From assembly GCF_008698235.1 (NCBI RefSeq), contig NZ_PEBH01000002.1, forward strand, positions 310,001 to 374,000: a stretch of 64,000 nucleotides of DNA, written 5' to 3'. Below the pieces are notes generated by a model that saw only the letters and a list, made by a program, of their open reading frames with translations, made no database searches and had not been told where the DNA came from. Positions 28,225-36,820 of this stretch are shown piece by piece. The DNA is from Bifidobacterium rousetti. GTDB taxonomy: Bacteria; Actinomycetota; Actinomycetes; Actinomycetales; Bifidobacteriaceae. How positions within the stretch are numbered: position 1 is the stretch's first letter; each line of letters starts with the position of its first letter. The position numbers and the translations under genes are program-made.

Positions 28225-28326
28225 CGCGGTTCCTCCATTCGTGTGCGTCTGCGTTGCGGTTCCGGGCGACGCGCGCCCGTTTTCCGCCATCATGTTCCCA
28301 TGCGAGCGGGACGGCAACGGATCGGT

Positions 28327-30708
28327 TCAGATCAGGTCCTTACGGTCGAGCTGGAAGCGCAGTTCGCCGCCTTCGCGCGCGGCGACGTGGCGTGCGACTT
28401 CGGTTTTGAGCCGCGCGGCCAGCTCCTCGCGGCGCGCGTGCGGCACGCGGACGACGGCGCGCACGCGGTCGGCGGTCACCTCCAGCTCGCGCGCGTCGAT
28501 GGTGCGCGGCTGCGGAATCGGCACCGGGCCGAGCACGCCGGGCATCGCCGACGCATCATCGCCACCCGGCATCGGGCAGACGGCCATGTCGCCGTCCAGC
28601 GCTCCGATGGCCTTGAGCGCGCGCATGACCGCGTCGCGTCGGCCCCACACGCAGGCGACGGCGACGGCCGGCGGCATGCCGGTCTCCACCCGTTCGGCGA
28701 GTTCGCGCGAGGCGAGCAGCGAGGAATCCCACAGCATCAGGGACTGGGCGATGGCCGGGTCGGTCTCCCCCAGCAGCAGCGCCTGTCCGCCGGCGGTGCG
28801 TGGCGCGCACAGGGAGACGACGCGCATCCACGCGGCGAGCGTGTCGACGCGCGCGTCGAGTCCCGGCGCGTACAGGCTGGTCCATGCGTCGAGGATCGCG
28901 ACCGCCGCGTAGGAGGCGTACCCCGATCGTTCCTTCGCGCGCACGCGCGGTTCGGCGCCGGGGGTCGCGATGACGATGACCGGACGGTGGTCGATCTCGT
29001 CGATGACGCCGCGCGGCTGGCTGGGGCTGGACAGCAGCATCGGGACGCCGCGGAACAGGCCGCGCAGTTCGTCGGCGGTGCCGGCCGCGCCGACGCGCAC
29101 GACGCGCAGCCGGTCGCCGTGGCAGTGCGGGCATGTCCAGTTCGACGCGGCGGCCCCGCACCAGCGGCATCGCGGCACGGCGACGCCCGGCATGCGCTGC
29201 AGCGGGCCGGTGCATTTGCGGCATCGCGCCTGACGCAGGCATTTCGGGTTGGCGCAGCTCAGCGCCTCGGCCACGCCGTCGGCGGGGATCGAGAACAGGA
29301 CCGGGCCGCCGGCGTTCAGCGCGGTGCGGATGTTGGCGACGGCGGTGTGCGGCACGCGCGCGCCGATCGACGGGTCGGCGAGTCGGGCGAGCTCCTCGCG
29401 GTTGAGCCAGCGCACCCACGGGGAGGCGTCCTTCAGCACGCTGGGCAGCGGGCGGATCGCGACGCTCGGTCCGCTCACCGCGTCGGACAGGGAAGTCGGG
29501 GTGACCGGAGCGACCGGGGTGACCGGGGTGATGTCGCTCTCGCCCGGCAATCCTCCGCCGGTTCCCGGCAGCCCGGCGACCTCCATCTGGCTCAAGGGGC
29601 CGCGCGCGTTGGCGAGCGCGACGAACACGCCGCCGTGCGCCTTGGCGCGCAGGCGCAGCACGCCGCGCGCGTGGGCGTAGGGCATCATGCCGTCGGCCTG
29701 CTGGTAGGCGATGTCGTCCATGATCGCGAACAGTCCGGGACCGTCGACCGGCGCGTACATGGCGGCGCGCGGGCCGATCACGCATCTGACCTGTCCGGTG
29801 GCGATGGCGAGGTAGGCGCGATACCGGTCGATGGGCGGGGTTTCGGCGCTCAGGACCGCGACGTCGCCCCGCCATCCGCCGGTGTCGGAGCGGCCGGGGC
29901 CGAAGGGCGTGAACCCGAGCGCGCCGAGCGAGTCGAGCACGTCGTGTGTCTCCTTCATGCCAGGCAGGACGATGACGGCGGCGCGGCCGGCGGCGAGCGA
30001 TTCGGCGGCCATCCACGCGAGCGTCGCCGCGGCCTGCCCGACGCCGGGCAGCGGGTCGAACACGAACGCGCGGAAGGCGGCGGCGCGGGCGTGCAGCGCG
30101 TCCTGCAGGGCGGCCAGATTGCGGTCGTACATGCCGGAGAGGCGCTCGAAGCGGGCGGCGACGCGGGCGGCCGGCGAGCCGGAAGTGGTTCCGTCGCCGT
30201 TCCCCGCGCCGAATCGCCCGTCATCCCAGCCGTCGCGCGCGAATCCGGCGACGAGACGCTGCTCCTTCTCGACCTTGGCGACGCGCGGGGGCACGGCAAG
30301 GCGCAGGATGTTGGCGCGCGTGCCGCCGTAGGCGTCGGCGATCAGGGTGATGTCGCGGCGCATCGAGGCGGGTACGAGCACGTCGCCGCCGAGCACGCGC
30401 TCGAGGTATCGCAGCGAGGAGGATGGCGTGTCGCTGACGGCGGCGCGCTCCCAGATGACGCCGGTGACGCGCCGGCCGCCGAAGCGGACACGCACGAGAA
30501 CGCCGGGGCGGGCCCCGTCCGACTGCTTCTCGTCGATGAGATAGTCGAAGGTCTGGCCCAGATGCGTGGCCTGCACGTCGAGGACGACGCGGGCGATGGG
30601 GTTGTCGGGGGCGGGTGTGTGCTCCGCGGGCGCGCGACGCCGGCGCTTGCGGGGGGCGAGCCCGTCAAGCGTCAGCTGTTCCGCGTCCATTTCACTCATA
30701 GGAGCCAT
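28327..30708 (-). CDS. priA: primosomal protein N' (PriA), probable non-helicase form
   Basis: Replication-restart factor of about 793 aa. The N-terminal DNA-binding part is seen in RVVLDVQATHLGQTFDYLID and VRFGGRRVTGVIW. The central zinc module has four Cys pairs: CANPKC, CRKC, CRWCG and CPHCHG. No GxGKT Walker A loop or DEAH box can be found; the corresponding place reads AIMDDIAYQQADG. This agrees with actinobacterial PriA, described as lacking helicase motifs. The start is uncertain between 30708 and 30699. Upstream of the HAD gene in the same direction. Confidence 0.9.
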   Translation of the reverse strand: MAPMSEMDAEQLTLDGLAPRKRRRRAPAEHTPAPDNPIARVVLDVQATHLGQTFDYLIDEKQSDGARPGVLVRVRFGGRRVTGVIWERAAVSDTPSSSLRYLERVLGGDVLVPASMRRDITLIADAYGGTRANILRLAVPPRVAKVEKEQRLVAGFARDGWDDGRFGAGNGDGTTSGSPAARVAARFERLSGMYDRNLAALQDALHARAAAFRAFVFDPLPGVGQAAATLAWMAAESLAAGRAAVIVLPGMKETHDVLDSLGALGFTPFGPGRSDTGGWRGDVAVLSAETPPIDRYRAYLAIATGQVRCVIGPRAAMYAPVDGPGLFAIMDDIAYQQADGMMPYAHARGVLRLRAKAHGGVFVALANARGPLSQMEVAGLPGTGGGLPGESDITPVTPVAPVTPTSLSDAVSGPSVAIRPLPSVLKDASPWVRWLNREELARLADPSIGARVPHTAVANIRTALNAGGPVLFSIPADGVAEALSCANPKCLRQARCRKCTGPLQRMPGVAVPRCRWCGAAASNWTCPHCHGDRLRVVRVGAAGTADELRGLFRGVPMLLSSPSQPRGVIDEIDHRPVIVIATPGAEPRVRAKERSGYASYAAVAILDAWTSLYAPGLDARVDTLAAWMRVVSLCAPRTAGGQALLLGETDPAIAQSLMLWDSSLLASRELAERVETGMPPAVAVACVWGRRDAVMRALKAIGALDGDMAVCPMPGGDDASAMPGVLGPVPIPQPRTIDARELEVTADRVRAVVRVPHARREELAARLKTEVARHVAAREGGELRFQLDRKDLI

Positions 30709-30751
30709 CGTAGCGGCACATGCACGCCGCCCGACGCGCCCCGGCCCGCTC

Positions 30752-30912
30752 CATCGCGCGGTCGGACCTCCCATCGCGCGGTGAATACGACATGACGCGG
30801 TGAAACACCCATGACGCGGTGTGGGAAAACGGCTTCATTCCAACGATTCGGATTTCGGCCTCACCGCGCGATGGGATACTCACCGCGTCATGGGTGACAT
30901 CACCGCGCGATG
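30752..30912. repeat. cluster of CGCGCGGTG / CGCGTCATG repeats
   Basis: Upstream of priA and downstream of metK. Four copies of CATCGCGCGGT or CATGACGCGGTG (30752, 30772, 30791, 30809) are followed by three inverted copies, TCACCGCGCGATGGG (30861), TCACCGCGTCATGGG (30880) and CACCGCGCGATG (30901). The set could fold into nested stems around a 40-nt AT-richer loop. Nothing coding is seen in 30709-30943. Confidence 0.8.
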
Positions 30913-30943
30913 CGAGGGCGCGAGTGGTGTCTCGTCAGGCCGA

Positions 30944-32173
30944 TCAGGCGAGTTCGGCGATGGCAGCCTTGAGCTCGTCGACCTTATTGGTCGCCTCCCA
31001 CGGGAAGGCGACGTCGGTGCGGCCGAAGTGGCCGTAGGCGGCGGTCTTCGCGTAGATCGGGCGCTTCAGGTCGAGCTCGTCGATGATCGCGGCGGGGCGC
31101 AGGTCGAAGACCTTGCGCACGGCCTGCTGGATCCGATCGCGGGTCACGCCGCCGATCTCGGTGCCGAACGTCTCGACGTTGATGGACACCGGGTCGGCCA
31201 CGCCGATCGCGTACGCGACCTGCACCTCGACGCGGTGCGCGAGGCCTGCGGCCACGATGTTCTTGGCCACCCAGCGGGTCGCGTACGCGGCGGAACGGTC
31301 GACTTTGGACGGGTCCTTGCCGCTGAACGCGCCGCCGCCGTGGTGCGCGGCGCCGCCGTACGTGTCGACGATGATCTTGCGGCCGGTCAGACCCGCGTCG
31401 GCCGCAGGGCCGCCGAGGATGAACGAACCGGTCGGGTTGACGAGCTGGCGGTAGTCGTCGTGCTTGAGCGTGTCGCCGAGGATCTCGTCGAGCACCGGAT
31501 CGATGACGTGCTCCTTGAGCTCCTTCTCGAGCCACTCGTGGGTGGCCTCGGGGTCGTGCTGCGTGGAGATGAGCACGGTGTCGACGCGCAGCGGGCGGTC
31601 GTTCTCGTCGTATTCGATGGTGACCTGCGTCTTGCCGTCCGGGCGCAGGTGCGGCACCTCGCCGCTCTTGCGCACCTGGGCGAGGCGGTAGGCGAGACGG
31701 TGCGCCAGATGCACCGGCAGCGGCATGAGCACGTCGGTCTCGTCGGTGGCGTAGCCGAACATCACGCCCTGATCGCCGGCGCCCTGCGCCTCGTAGCGCT
31801 CCTCGCGGCTGGCGGCGGACTCCTCGGCCCCGCTCAGGCGGGAGACGCCCTGGTTGATCTCGGCGCTCTGGCCGGTGATGGCGACGATCACACCGCAGGA
31901 GTCGGCGTCGAGGCCGACCTCGGACGAGGTGTAGCCGATGCGGCGCAGCGTTTCGCGCACCTTCGCCTGCACGTCCACGTAGCCTTCGGAGGTCACCTCG
32001 CCGAAAACGAGGAACACGCCCGTGGCGGCGGAGGTCTCGACGGCGACGTGGGACTGGGGGTCCTGCCTGAGCAGGTCGTCGAGGATTTCGTCGGAGATCT
32101 GGTCGCAGACCTTGTCGGGGTGGCCTTCGGTGACGGATTCGGCGGAGATGAGCTTGCGCTCGTGGTTGGTCAT
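30944..32173 (-). CDS. metK: S-adenosylmethionine synthetase
   Basis: Makes SAM from methionine and ATP. The 409 aa protein has [18 protein letters not shown], the signature [14 protein letters not shown] and the phosphate-binding loop [24 protein letters not shown] lies before the ATG. It lies downstream of rpoZ in the same direction, with a terminator between them. Confidence 0.97.
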   Translation of the reverse strand: MTNHERKLISAESVTEGHPDKVCDQISDEILDDLLRQDPQSHVAVETSAATGVFLVFGEVTSEGYVDVQAKVRETLRRIGYTSSEVGLDADSCGVIVAITGQSAEINQGVSRLSGAEESAASREERYEAQGAGDQGVMFGYATDETDVLMPLPVHLAHRLAYRLAQVRKSGEVPHLRPDGKTQVTIEYDENDRPLRVDTVLISTQHDPEATHEWLEKELKEHVIDPVLDEILGDTLKHDDYRQLVNPTGSFILGGPAADAGLTGRKIIVDTYGGAAHHGGGAFSGKDPSKVDRSAAYATRWVAKNIVAAGLAHRVEVQVAYAIGVADPVSINVETFGTEIGGVTRDRIQQAVRKVFDLRPAAIIDELDLKRPIYAKTAAYGHFGRTDVAFPWEATNKVDELKAAIAELA

Positions 32174-32325
32174 ATCATCCCTCTTTCGGACTTATCGCCT
32201 CGCATACGCGGCCGCTTCGGGCCCGGGAGTGCGGGGCACAATGATACGTTTCTTGAATTGTTGGTTGTACATCAGGACCGACACTGTCCACGGCATCACG
32301 AAACGGCTGCCTTCGGCGGTGATAC

Positions 32326-32365
32326 AAAAGGGCTCGTGCCAGACCTTGCGGTCGGCGCGAGCCCT
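32326..32365 (-). terminator. rpoZ terminator
   Basis: On the minus strand AGGGCTCG pairs with CGAGCCCT across a GC-rich loop and is followed by TTTTGT. Position and U tract suit termination of rpoZ. Elsewhere in the 330-nt gap 32174-32503 are two small perfect palindromes, CGCTTGGGCAAGCG (32407-32420) and CGATTATCGGTCGATAATCG (32449-32468). Confidence 0.75.
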
Positions 32366-32503
32366 ACGTTGTTCGCTCCTGATGGTCAGTTGTACTCGTC
32401 CGCATACGCTTGGGCAAGCGTGTCGAACGAGTTCGGACCGGAGTTTTTCGATTATCGGTCGATAATCGGTCGATCGTGCGTCCGGTGTCTACCGGACCGG
32501 CGA

Positions 32504-32833
32504 TCAGTTGCCCTCAGTCAGATCGTCCTCGCCAAGGGTCTCCTCGAGCAGGCCGTCGTTGATCTCGCGGAAGGCGATGGACAGCGGCTTCTCGTTGTTC
32601 TGGTACTCGACGAGCGGACCCACGTTCTGCAGCAGGCCCTCGTTGAGCTGGGTGAAGTAGGAGTTGATCTGGCGAGCGCGCTTGGCAGCGAAGATGGCCA
32701 GCGCGTACTTGGAATCGGCGTGCTGCATGAGCTCGTCGATCGACGGGCTGACCAGACCCTCCGGGGTGGGCTTGGTGCCGAACTCCTCGCCGGCCTTCGG
32801 CTCGACGTCCTTCGGCTCGGTGTCATTTGCCAT
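32504..32833 (-). CDS. rpoZ: RNA polymerase omega subunit
   Basis: A 109 aa actinobacterial-type omega that helps assemble RNA polymerase. The core [31 protein letters not shown] is diagnostic, followed by the C-terminal helix region [21 protein letters not shown] precedes the ATG at 32833; the in-frame upstream extension is unrelated sequence. Confidence 0.95.
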   Translation of the reverse strand: MANDTEPKDVEPKAGEEFGTKPTPEGLVSPSIDELMQHADSKYALAIFAAKRARQINSYFTQLNEGLLQNVGPLVEYQNNEKPLSIAFREINDGLLEETLGEDDLTEGN

Positions 32834-32940
32834 AATCGTGCATCTCCCAACATGCGGAAAAACTATCTCAACCGCAACGAGTATAGCCATATCCGCGGAC
32901 GCGCGGAAGACTTCCGGAGCATCTGACACAGGCCGTCCGC

Positions 32941-33981
32941 CTACTCCCAGGGCACGTATTCGGTTTCGGACTCGCGCAGGCAGGGGCGCCCCTCGACGAC
33001 CTCGACCTGCGGCTGCGGGGCGTCGGCGCCGTCGCGCTTGGCCGCGATCTGCTCGTAGAGCATCCGGAACGCGCGCTCGCCCATCTCGTGGAAGTTCTGG
33101 CTGTAGCTGGTGAGCGCCGGCCGCCAAAGCGGGGCGAACCGCTGGTCGTCGAAGCCGACCACGCTCACATCGTCCGGCACCTGGCGCCCCGACTCCTCCA
33201 GCCCCTTGATCACGGCGATCGCGGTCTCGTCGTTGCCCGCGAACACCGCCGTCACGTCGCCACGCTCGCCGAGCCTGCGCCCGACCTCGACGGCCTCCTC
33301 CAGATCGTCGGGCGAGACGATGACCGGTTCGTGGATCACGGCGCCCCGCTCCTCCAGCGCGTCCCGCCATCCGTTGGTGCGCGTGTTGTCGGTCGGCCCC
33401 TCGGGGCGCGCCACATGGAACACGGTCCTGTGTTTGAGGTCCAGCAGGTGCATCGTCATCCAGCGTCCGCCCTCGCGCTCCGCGTTGACGACCTGGTAGT
33501 CGCCGTCGCCGAAGCTGCCGCCGACGACGACGATCGGCAGGTCCTTCGGGATGAAATCGAGCGCCCTGATACCGGCGCGGTCGTACTGGTAGACGATCGC
33601 CCCGGCCGGGCGGACGGACAGGCCCATCCGCACCCGCTGCTCGACCGAGTCCATGTCGGATTCGTCGAGCGAGACGATGTTGAGCAGGAACCGGCGGCGG
33701 CGCGCGGCCGCCTCGACGCCGTGGTTCGTCTCGGAGGTGGAGAAGGCGGACGGGTTGGCAGCGAACACGACCACCGTGTCCATCTCACGGTTGGACAGGG
33801 CCCGGGCGACGACGCTCGGCTCGTATCCCAGCTGCTTGATGGCCCGGGCGATGCGCTCGCGCTTGTCCTCGGAGACCTTGACGGTGCCGTTGAGGTAGCG
33901 GGAGACGGTCGGCGCGGACACTCCGGCGAGACGCGCGACGTCCTTGATCACCGGTCGGGAGTGTCCCGTGCTTCTCGCCAT
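32941..33981 (-). CDS. LacI-family transcriptional regulator
   Basis: A 346 aa sugar-responsive repressor. The N-terminal HTH is [34 protein letters not shown], with hinge helix [10 protein letters not shown]. The periplasmic-binding-fold core ends in [22 protein letters not shown]. Its ATG follows AAGGAG. It is divergent from two small peptide genes; three GAAACCGGTTTC-type operators lie between them, so the peptides are its likely target and it may repress itself. Confidence 0.93.
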   Translation of the reverse strand: MARSTGHSRPVIKDVARLAGVSAPTVSRYLNGTVKVSEDKRERIARAIKQLGYEPSVVARALSNREMDTVVVFAANPSAFSTSETNHGVEAAARRRRFLLNIVSLDESDMDSVEQRVRMGLSVRPAGAIVYQYDRAGIRALDFIPKDLPIVVVGGSFGDGDYQVVNAEREGGRWMTMHLLDLKHRTVFHVARPEGPTDNTRTNGWRDALEERGAVIHEPVIVSPDDLEEAVEVGRRLGERGDVTAVFAGNDETAIAVIKGLEESGRQVPDDVSVVGFDDQRFAPLWRPALTSYSQNFHEMGERAFRMLYEQIAAKRDGADAPQPQVEVVEGRPCLRESETEYVPWE

Positions 33982-34235
33982 ATCCGCCCCGCTCCTTGCC
34001 CGTCGGCACCACGCCATATGACTTCCATGAAAATGCACGCATCAGACAAGGTGCACGACAAGGTGCGCGTGCCGGGAAGAGGCTCGGGGGCACACGCCAC
34101 CGCGTCCACGACACGCCGAACGGTTTCACCGTGGGACGAAATCCGCCGTCCGCGCCGGTCACCTCGCCGGCGGTCCGCGACACTGACCGCCCACCTTCGG
34201 AGCCGGCCCGGGAGAACGGGTTTCGCGCATCGCGG

Positions 34236-34355
34236 TATCGAACCGGTTTGATACACACGTTACGAAATCGGTTTCAGAAGTGTGAAGAAATACCGATATG
34301 GCATATCCGAACTTGATTTCTCCCTTGATGCGCGTTATTCTGAAACCGGTTTCAG
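34236..34355 (+). promoter_or_regulatory. three LacI-type operators and a promoter before the peptide genes
   Basis: Near-palindromes occur at 34236-34253 (TATCGAACCGGTTTGATA), 34264-34275 (GAAATCGGTTTC) and 34340-34355 (CTGAAACCGGTTTCAG, perfect). A promoter TTGATT (34313-34318), 16-nt spacer, TTATTC (34335-34340) ends where the third operator begins, so bound repressor would cover the transcription start. The rest of the 436-nt gap 33982-34417 shows nothing else. Confidence 0.75.
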
Positions 34356-34417
34356 AAAGAAGCCGAAAACGAAGATATCGAAGCCGCAAGGCTTTGACCT
34401 GATGAAAGAAGGACATT

Positions 34418-34543
34418 ATGTCGTTCAAGGATTCGATGGTCCGCGGTCTCGCTCTCTACGGCGCCAGCATGATGGCCCAGTACACGCCGGGCAACGCCAA
34501 GGTGATGGCCGACATCATCAGCGACAACAAGACCGCCCGCTGA
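34418..34543 (+). CDS. small peptide, copy 1 (41 aa), unknown function
   Basis: Encodes a 41 aa peptide starting MSFKDSMVRGLALYGASMMA and ending ADIISDNKTAR. GAAAGAAGGA precedes the ATG. It is strongly similar to the second peptide at 34746, which argues it is a real gene. An amphipathic helix is likely in the first 20 residues; there is no Cys and no signal peptide. The likely promoter and operator lie directly upstream. I do not recognise the family. Confidence 0.8.
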   Translation: MSFKDSMVRGLALYGASMMAQYTPGNAKVMADIISDNKTAR

Positions 34544-34745
34544 ATCAAGCTTTAATCAAGTCTTGAGGAGCGCGCCCGACGGCCGCCTCTGGCAAATCTG
34601 GCAAACAGAGTCAAGCTGAGCCGCGCGCACTCCCCCGCAACCGCAGCCGCCGAACGGATTCCGGCGGTTGCGACACACAACAACCATACGTATACATCAC
34701 GGGGCTGCCCCGAACGGGAACGCCCCAATCGAAAGGAAGTTCATC

Positions 34746-34874
34746 ATGTCGTTCAAGGATTCCATGCTGCGCGGTCTGGCCATGTACGGTGTCAACTCGA
34801 TGGCCCAGAACGGTTACGCCAACTACAAGGTCATGTCCGACATCATCAACGACGTCGACAAGACCAACCGCTGA
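34746..34874 (+). CDS. small peptide, copy 2 (42 aa), unknown function
   Basis: Paralogue of the preceding gene: MSFKDSMLRGLAMYGVNSMA at the start and KVMSDIINDVDKTNR at the end. Synonymous and conservative differences between the two copies indicate selection on the peptide. AAAGGAAG precedes the ATG. It lies 202 nt after copy 1 and is closed by a strong hairpin, consistent with one transcript from the LacI-controlled promoter. Confidence 0.8.
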   Translation: MSFKDSMLRGLAMYGVNSMAQNGYANYKVMSDIINDVDKTNR

Positions 34875-34940
34875 ATGTTTTGATGGCCGGCTCGCTCCGG
34901 CCGTCACGGCTTCGGCCACTTGGCTTCGGCCACCTAGGGG

Positions 34941-34977
34941 AACGGGATTCCGCGATCATGCGCGGGATCCCGTTTTC
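34941..34977 (+). terminator. terminator after the peptide genes
   Basis: AACGGGATTCCGCG (34941-34954) pairs with GCGCGGGATCCCGTT (34960-34974) with minor mismatch, followed by TTCGTT. It ends the small-peptide transcript. Confidence 0.75.
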
Positions 34978-35012
34978 GTTGCCCCGACGGACATCATCGA
35001 TGAGCATCCGGA

Positions 35013-36383
35013 TCATTCCGCGATCGTCGGCAGCGGTCCCAAATCGGCTCCTCCATCCGGCGAATAAGCATCGGCCGGCTGTCGTTTGAAATACTGGCCG
35101 ACCATCCAAAGCGGAACATTGGTCAGCCAATCCTGTTCCTTGTACCCGCGCATGGACGTCCGGTAGCCGCGGATGGCGTATTTGTCACACAGCCATTTCA
35201 GGCTTCGTTTATTCCGCTCCGTTCCGGCCTTGGCCTCCAACGGAATGACGGAACCATTGGCGGAGAACACGAAGTCAACCTCTCCGGTGCTGTTCGAGTT
35301 GGACCAATACATCGGGGTCACCCCGGAGGCAACGAGCTGCTGACAGACATACTGCTCGGTCAGAGCACCCCGAAATTCAAGGAAACCATCATTGCCAAGA
35401 ATCACGTCCGCAGGGGTCAGGTCCAACGTGGCAGCCAGAATGCCTACATCATGCATGTATAGCTTGAATGCCGAATCATCACGATAGGAGGGAAGCGGAG
35501 CAACCGGCTTCTCGACTCGGTACACCCGTGTGGCCAATCCGGAATCGACGATCTGCTGAATGGCTGACTCATACTGAGCCGCCCTGGCCCCACGAGCGAT
35601 GTGACCGAAGATAAACTTGTGGTTCTCTCTCGACAGGTGCGACGGGATGGAGGAGAACACGAGTCGCACCTTTTCACCGTCTACGCCGGTTCGAGGGTGT
35701 TTAGAAAAGTCCATGTCATAGTTGGACAGCAACTCCCGCTGGACATTCCTCGCCGCCTGATATCCATCCGCGACGAACGCCGAAACCACCGCCGGCATGC
35801 CACCGGTAAAGCAATATTGACGCACACGTCGTTCCAAACGCTCTTCGAATAAGGTAAGAGTGTCGACACGACCGTCACGAATACGCCGGGCGATCGCGCC
35901 ATCCCCGACAGCATCAAGAAATTCGATGAACGTCATGGGATGCACATCGATGGACATGACGCTGCCGACAGGGAACGACAGCCCGGCATGTTGAGCCATG
36001 CCAAGGTATGATCCGGCCACCGCCACGTGAAGTTCAGGCATCTCCTCATGGAACGCTTTCAACAATGTCAGCAACCGCGGGATCTCCTGAACCTCATCAA
36101 TGCATAGCAATGTTGTCCCGGGCCGCACATGGACGCCGTTGAACGCTTCGGCGGAGTCCAGCAGCATATGGACGGAATCGGCCTCCATCAAAGCGTTTCG
36201 AGCACCGCCGTCAAACAAATTGATGTAGGAGAACGAGTCAAACCGCTTCCGCCCAAGAAGCTTCAAGGCGTGCGTCTTACCTACCTGCCTCGCGCCACGC
36301 AACACCAGCGGCCTATGATCCGACGATCCAGCCCAAGCGTCAAGTTCGGCATATATATCCCTTGTGAATTCCGGCATACGCAC
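35013..36383 (-). CDS. AAA_14/DUF4143 ATPase, copy 1
   Basis: A 456 aa ATPase of the archaeal-like AAA family. It has Walker A LVLRGARQVGKTHALKLLG, Walker B TTLLCIDEVQEIPRLL and sensor AVAGSYLGM. The C-terminal DUF4143 domain has a restriction-nuclease-like fold, visible in STGEVDFVFSANGSVIPLEAKAG (D-x-E-A-K pattern). Such proteins are common accessory genes of uncertain function. Start at 36383 or 36377. Its upstream region is unusually AT-rich, suggesting acquisition. Confidence 0.88.
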   Translation of the reverse strand: MRMPEFTRDIYAELDAWAGSSDHRPLVLRGARQVGKTHALKLLGRKRFDSFSYINLFDGGARNALMEADSVHMLLDSAEAFNGVHVRPGTTLLCIDEVQEIPRLLTLLKAFHEEMPELHVAVAGSYLGMAQHAGLSFPVGSVMSIDVHPMTFIEFLDAVGDGAIARRIRDGRVDTLTLFEERLERRVRQYCFTGGMPAVVSAFVADGYQAARNVQRELLSNYDMDFSKHPRTGVDGEKVRLVFSSIPSHLSRENHKFIFGHIARGARAAQYESAIQQIVDSGLATRVYRVEKPVAPLPSYRDDSAFKLYMHDVGILAATLDLTPADVILGNDGFLEFRGALTEQYVCQQLVASGVTPMYWSNSNSTGEVDFVFSANGSVIPLEAKAGTERNKRSLKWLCDKYAIRGYRTSMRGYKEQDWLTNVPLWMVGQYFKRQPADAYSPDGGADLGPLPTIAE

Positions 36384-36664
36384 CTCACTTCAATATCACA
36401 GCTTCAATATCACGACGCATCAACGGCATCACCAACCGGCATTCTTGATGATAACACTTTTCCTAGGGTTGAAAAATGTGTTTTCCTCATTTTCATGGGC
36501 ATATTTTTTACAGTTATTACATAATTTCTAGTGTTCAAAGTATATAGAATCACATTTTTCCTAGGGTTGGCGGCAAAGAAAACAACACTTTCTCCACGGC
36601 TGAGGATGCACTGCACAAGCAAACGCCTCGCCCCACACACATCGCCTCCCACATCAGCGCAGCC
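36384..36664. other. AT-rich intergenic tract with CCTAGGG repeats
   Basis: Much lower GC than the surroundings. TTTTCCTAGGGTTG occurs twice (36458-36471 and 36556-36569), with a partial third copy (TTTTCCTCA) at about 36482. The first copy also forms an inverted repeat AACACTTTTC with GAAAAATGTGTT. It probably contains the promoter of the DUF4143 ATPase and may be a remnant of transferred DNA. Confidence 0.6.
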
Positions 36665-36712
36665 ATGTGCGCCTTCGGCTGGACAATGATTGCGCGTGTG
36701 CGTACAATTAAA

Positions 36713-36731
36713 TTAAATCATCTAACTATAT
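36713..36731 (+). promoter_or_regulatory. candidate xylose operator upstream of xylB
   Basis: TTAAAT-CATCT-AACTATAT, 90 nt before the xylB start. The same box with a different 5-nt centre lies upstream of xylA at 41035-41053. The shared 14 positions in two otherwise unrelated promoters suggest a common regulator, most simply the ROK protein at 41121. Confidence 0.5.
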
Positions 36732-36820
36732 GGGCGACGGAGAAGCCGTATGTACCGGGCAGACCGCCGCCCACAGGGAAGATCAGTGAATATCAGGGAT
36801 CACCAACGAAAGGAACACCC

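Noticed and set aside
27709-30795. A 1028-codon plus-strand frame opposite the HAD gene and priA
   Set aside because: Composition is typical of an antisense GC-rich frame, it spans two real genes, and it has no domain or ribosome-binding site.
34282-34566. A 94-codon frame overlapping the first small peptide
   Set aside because: It starts inside the operator/promoter region, reads the peptide gene in another frame and becomes Arg/Gln-rich. The 41-aa frame is supported by its paralogue.
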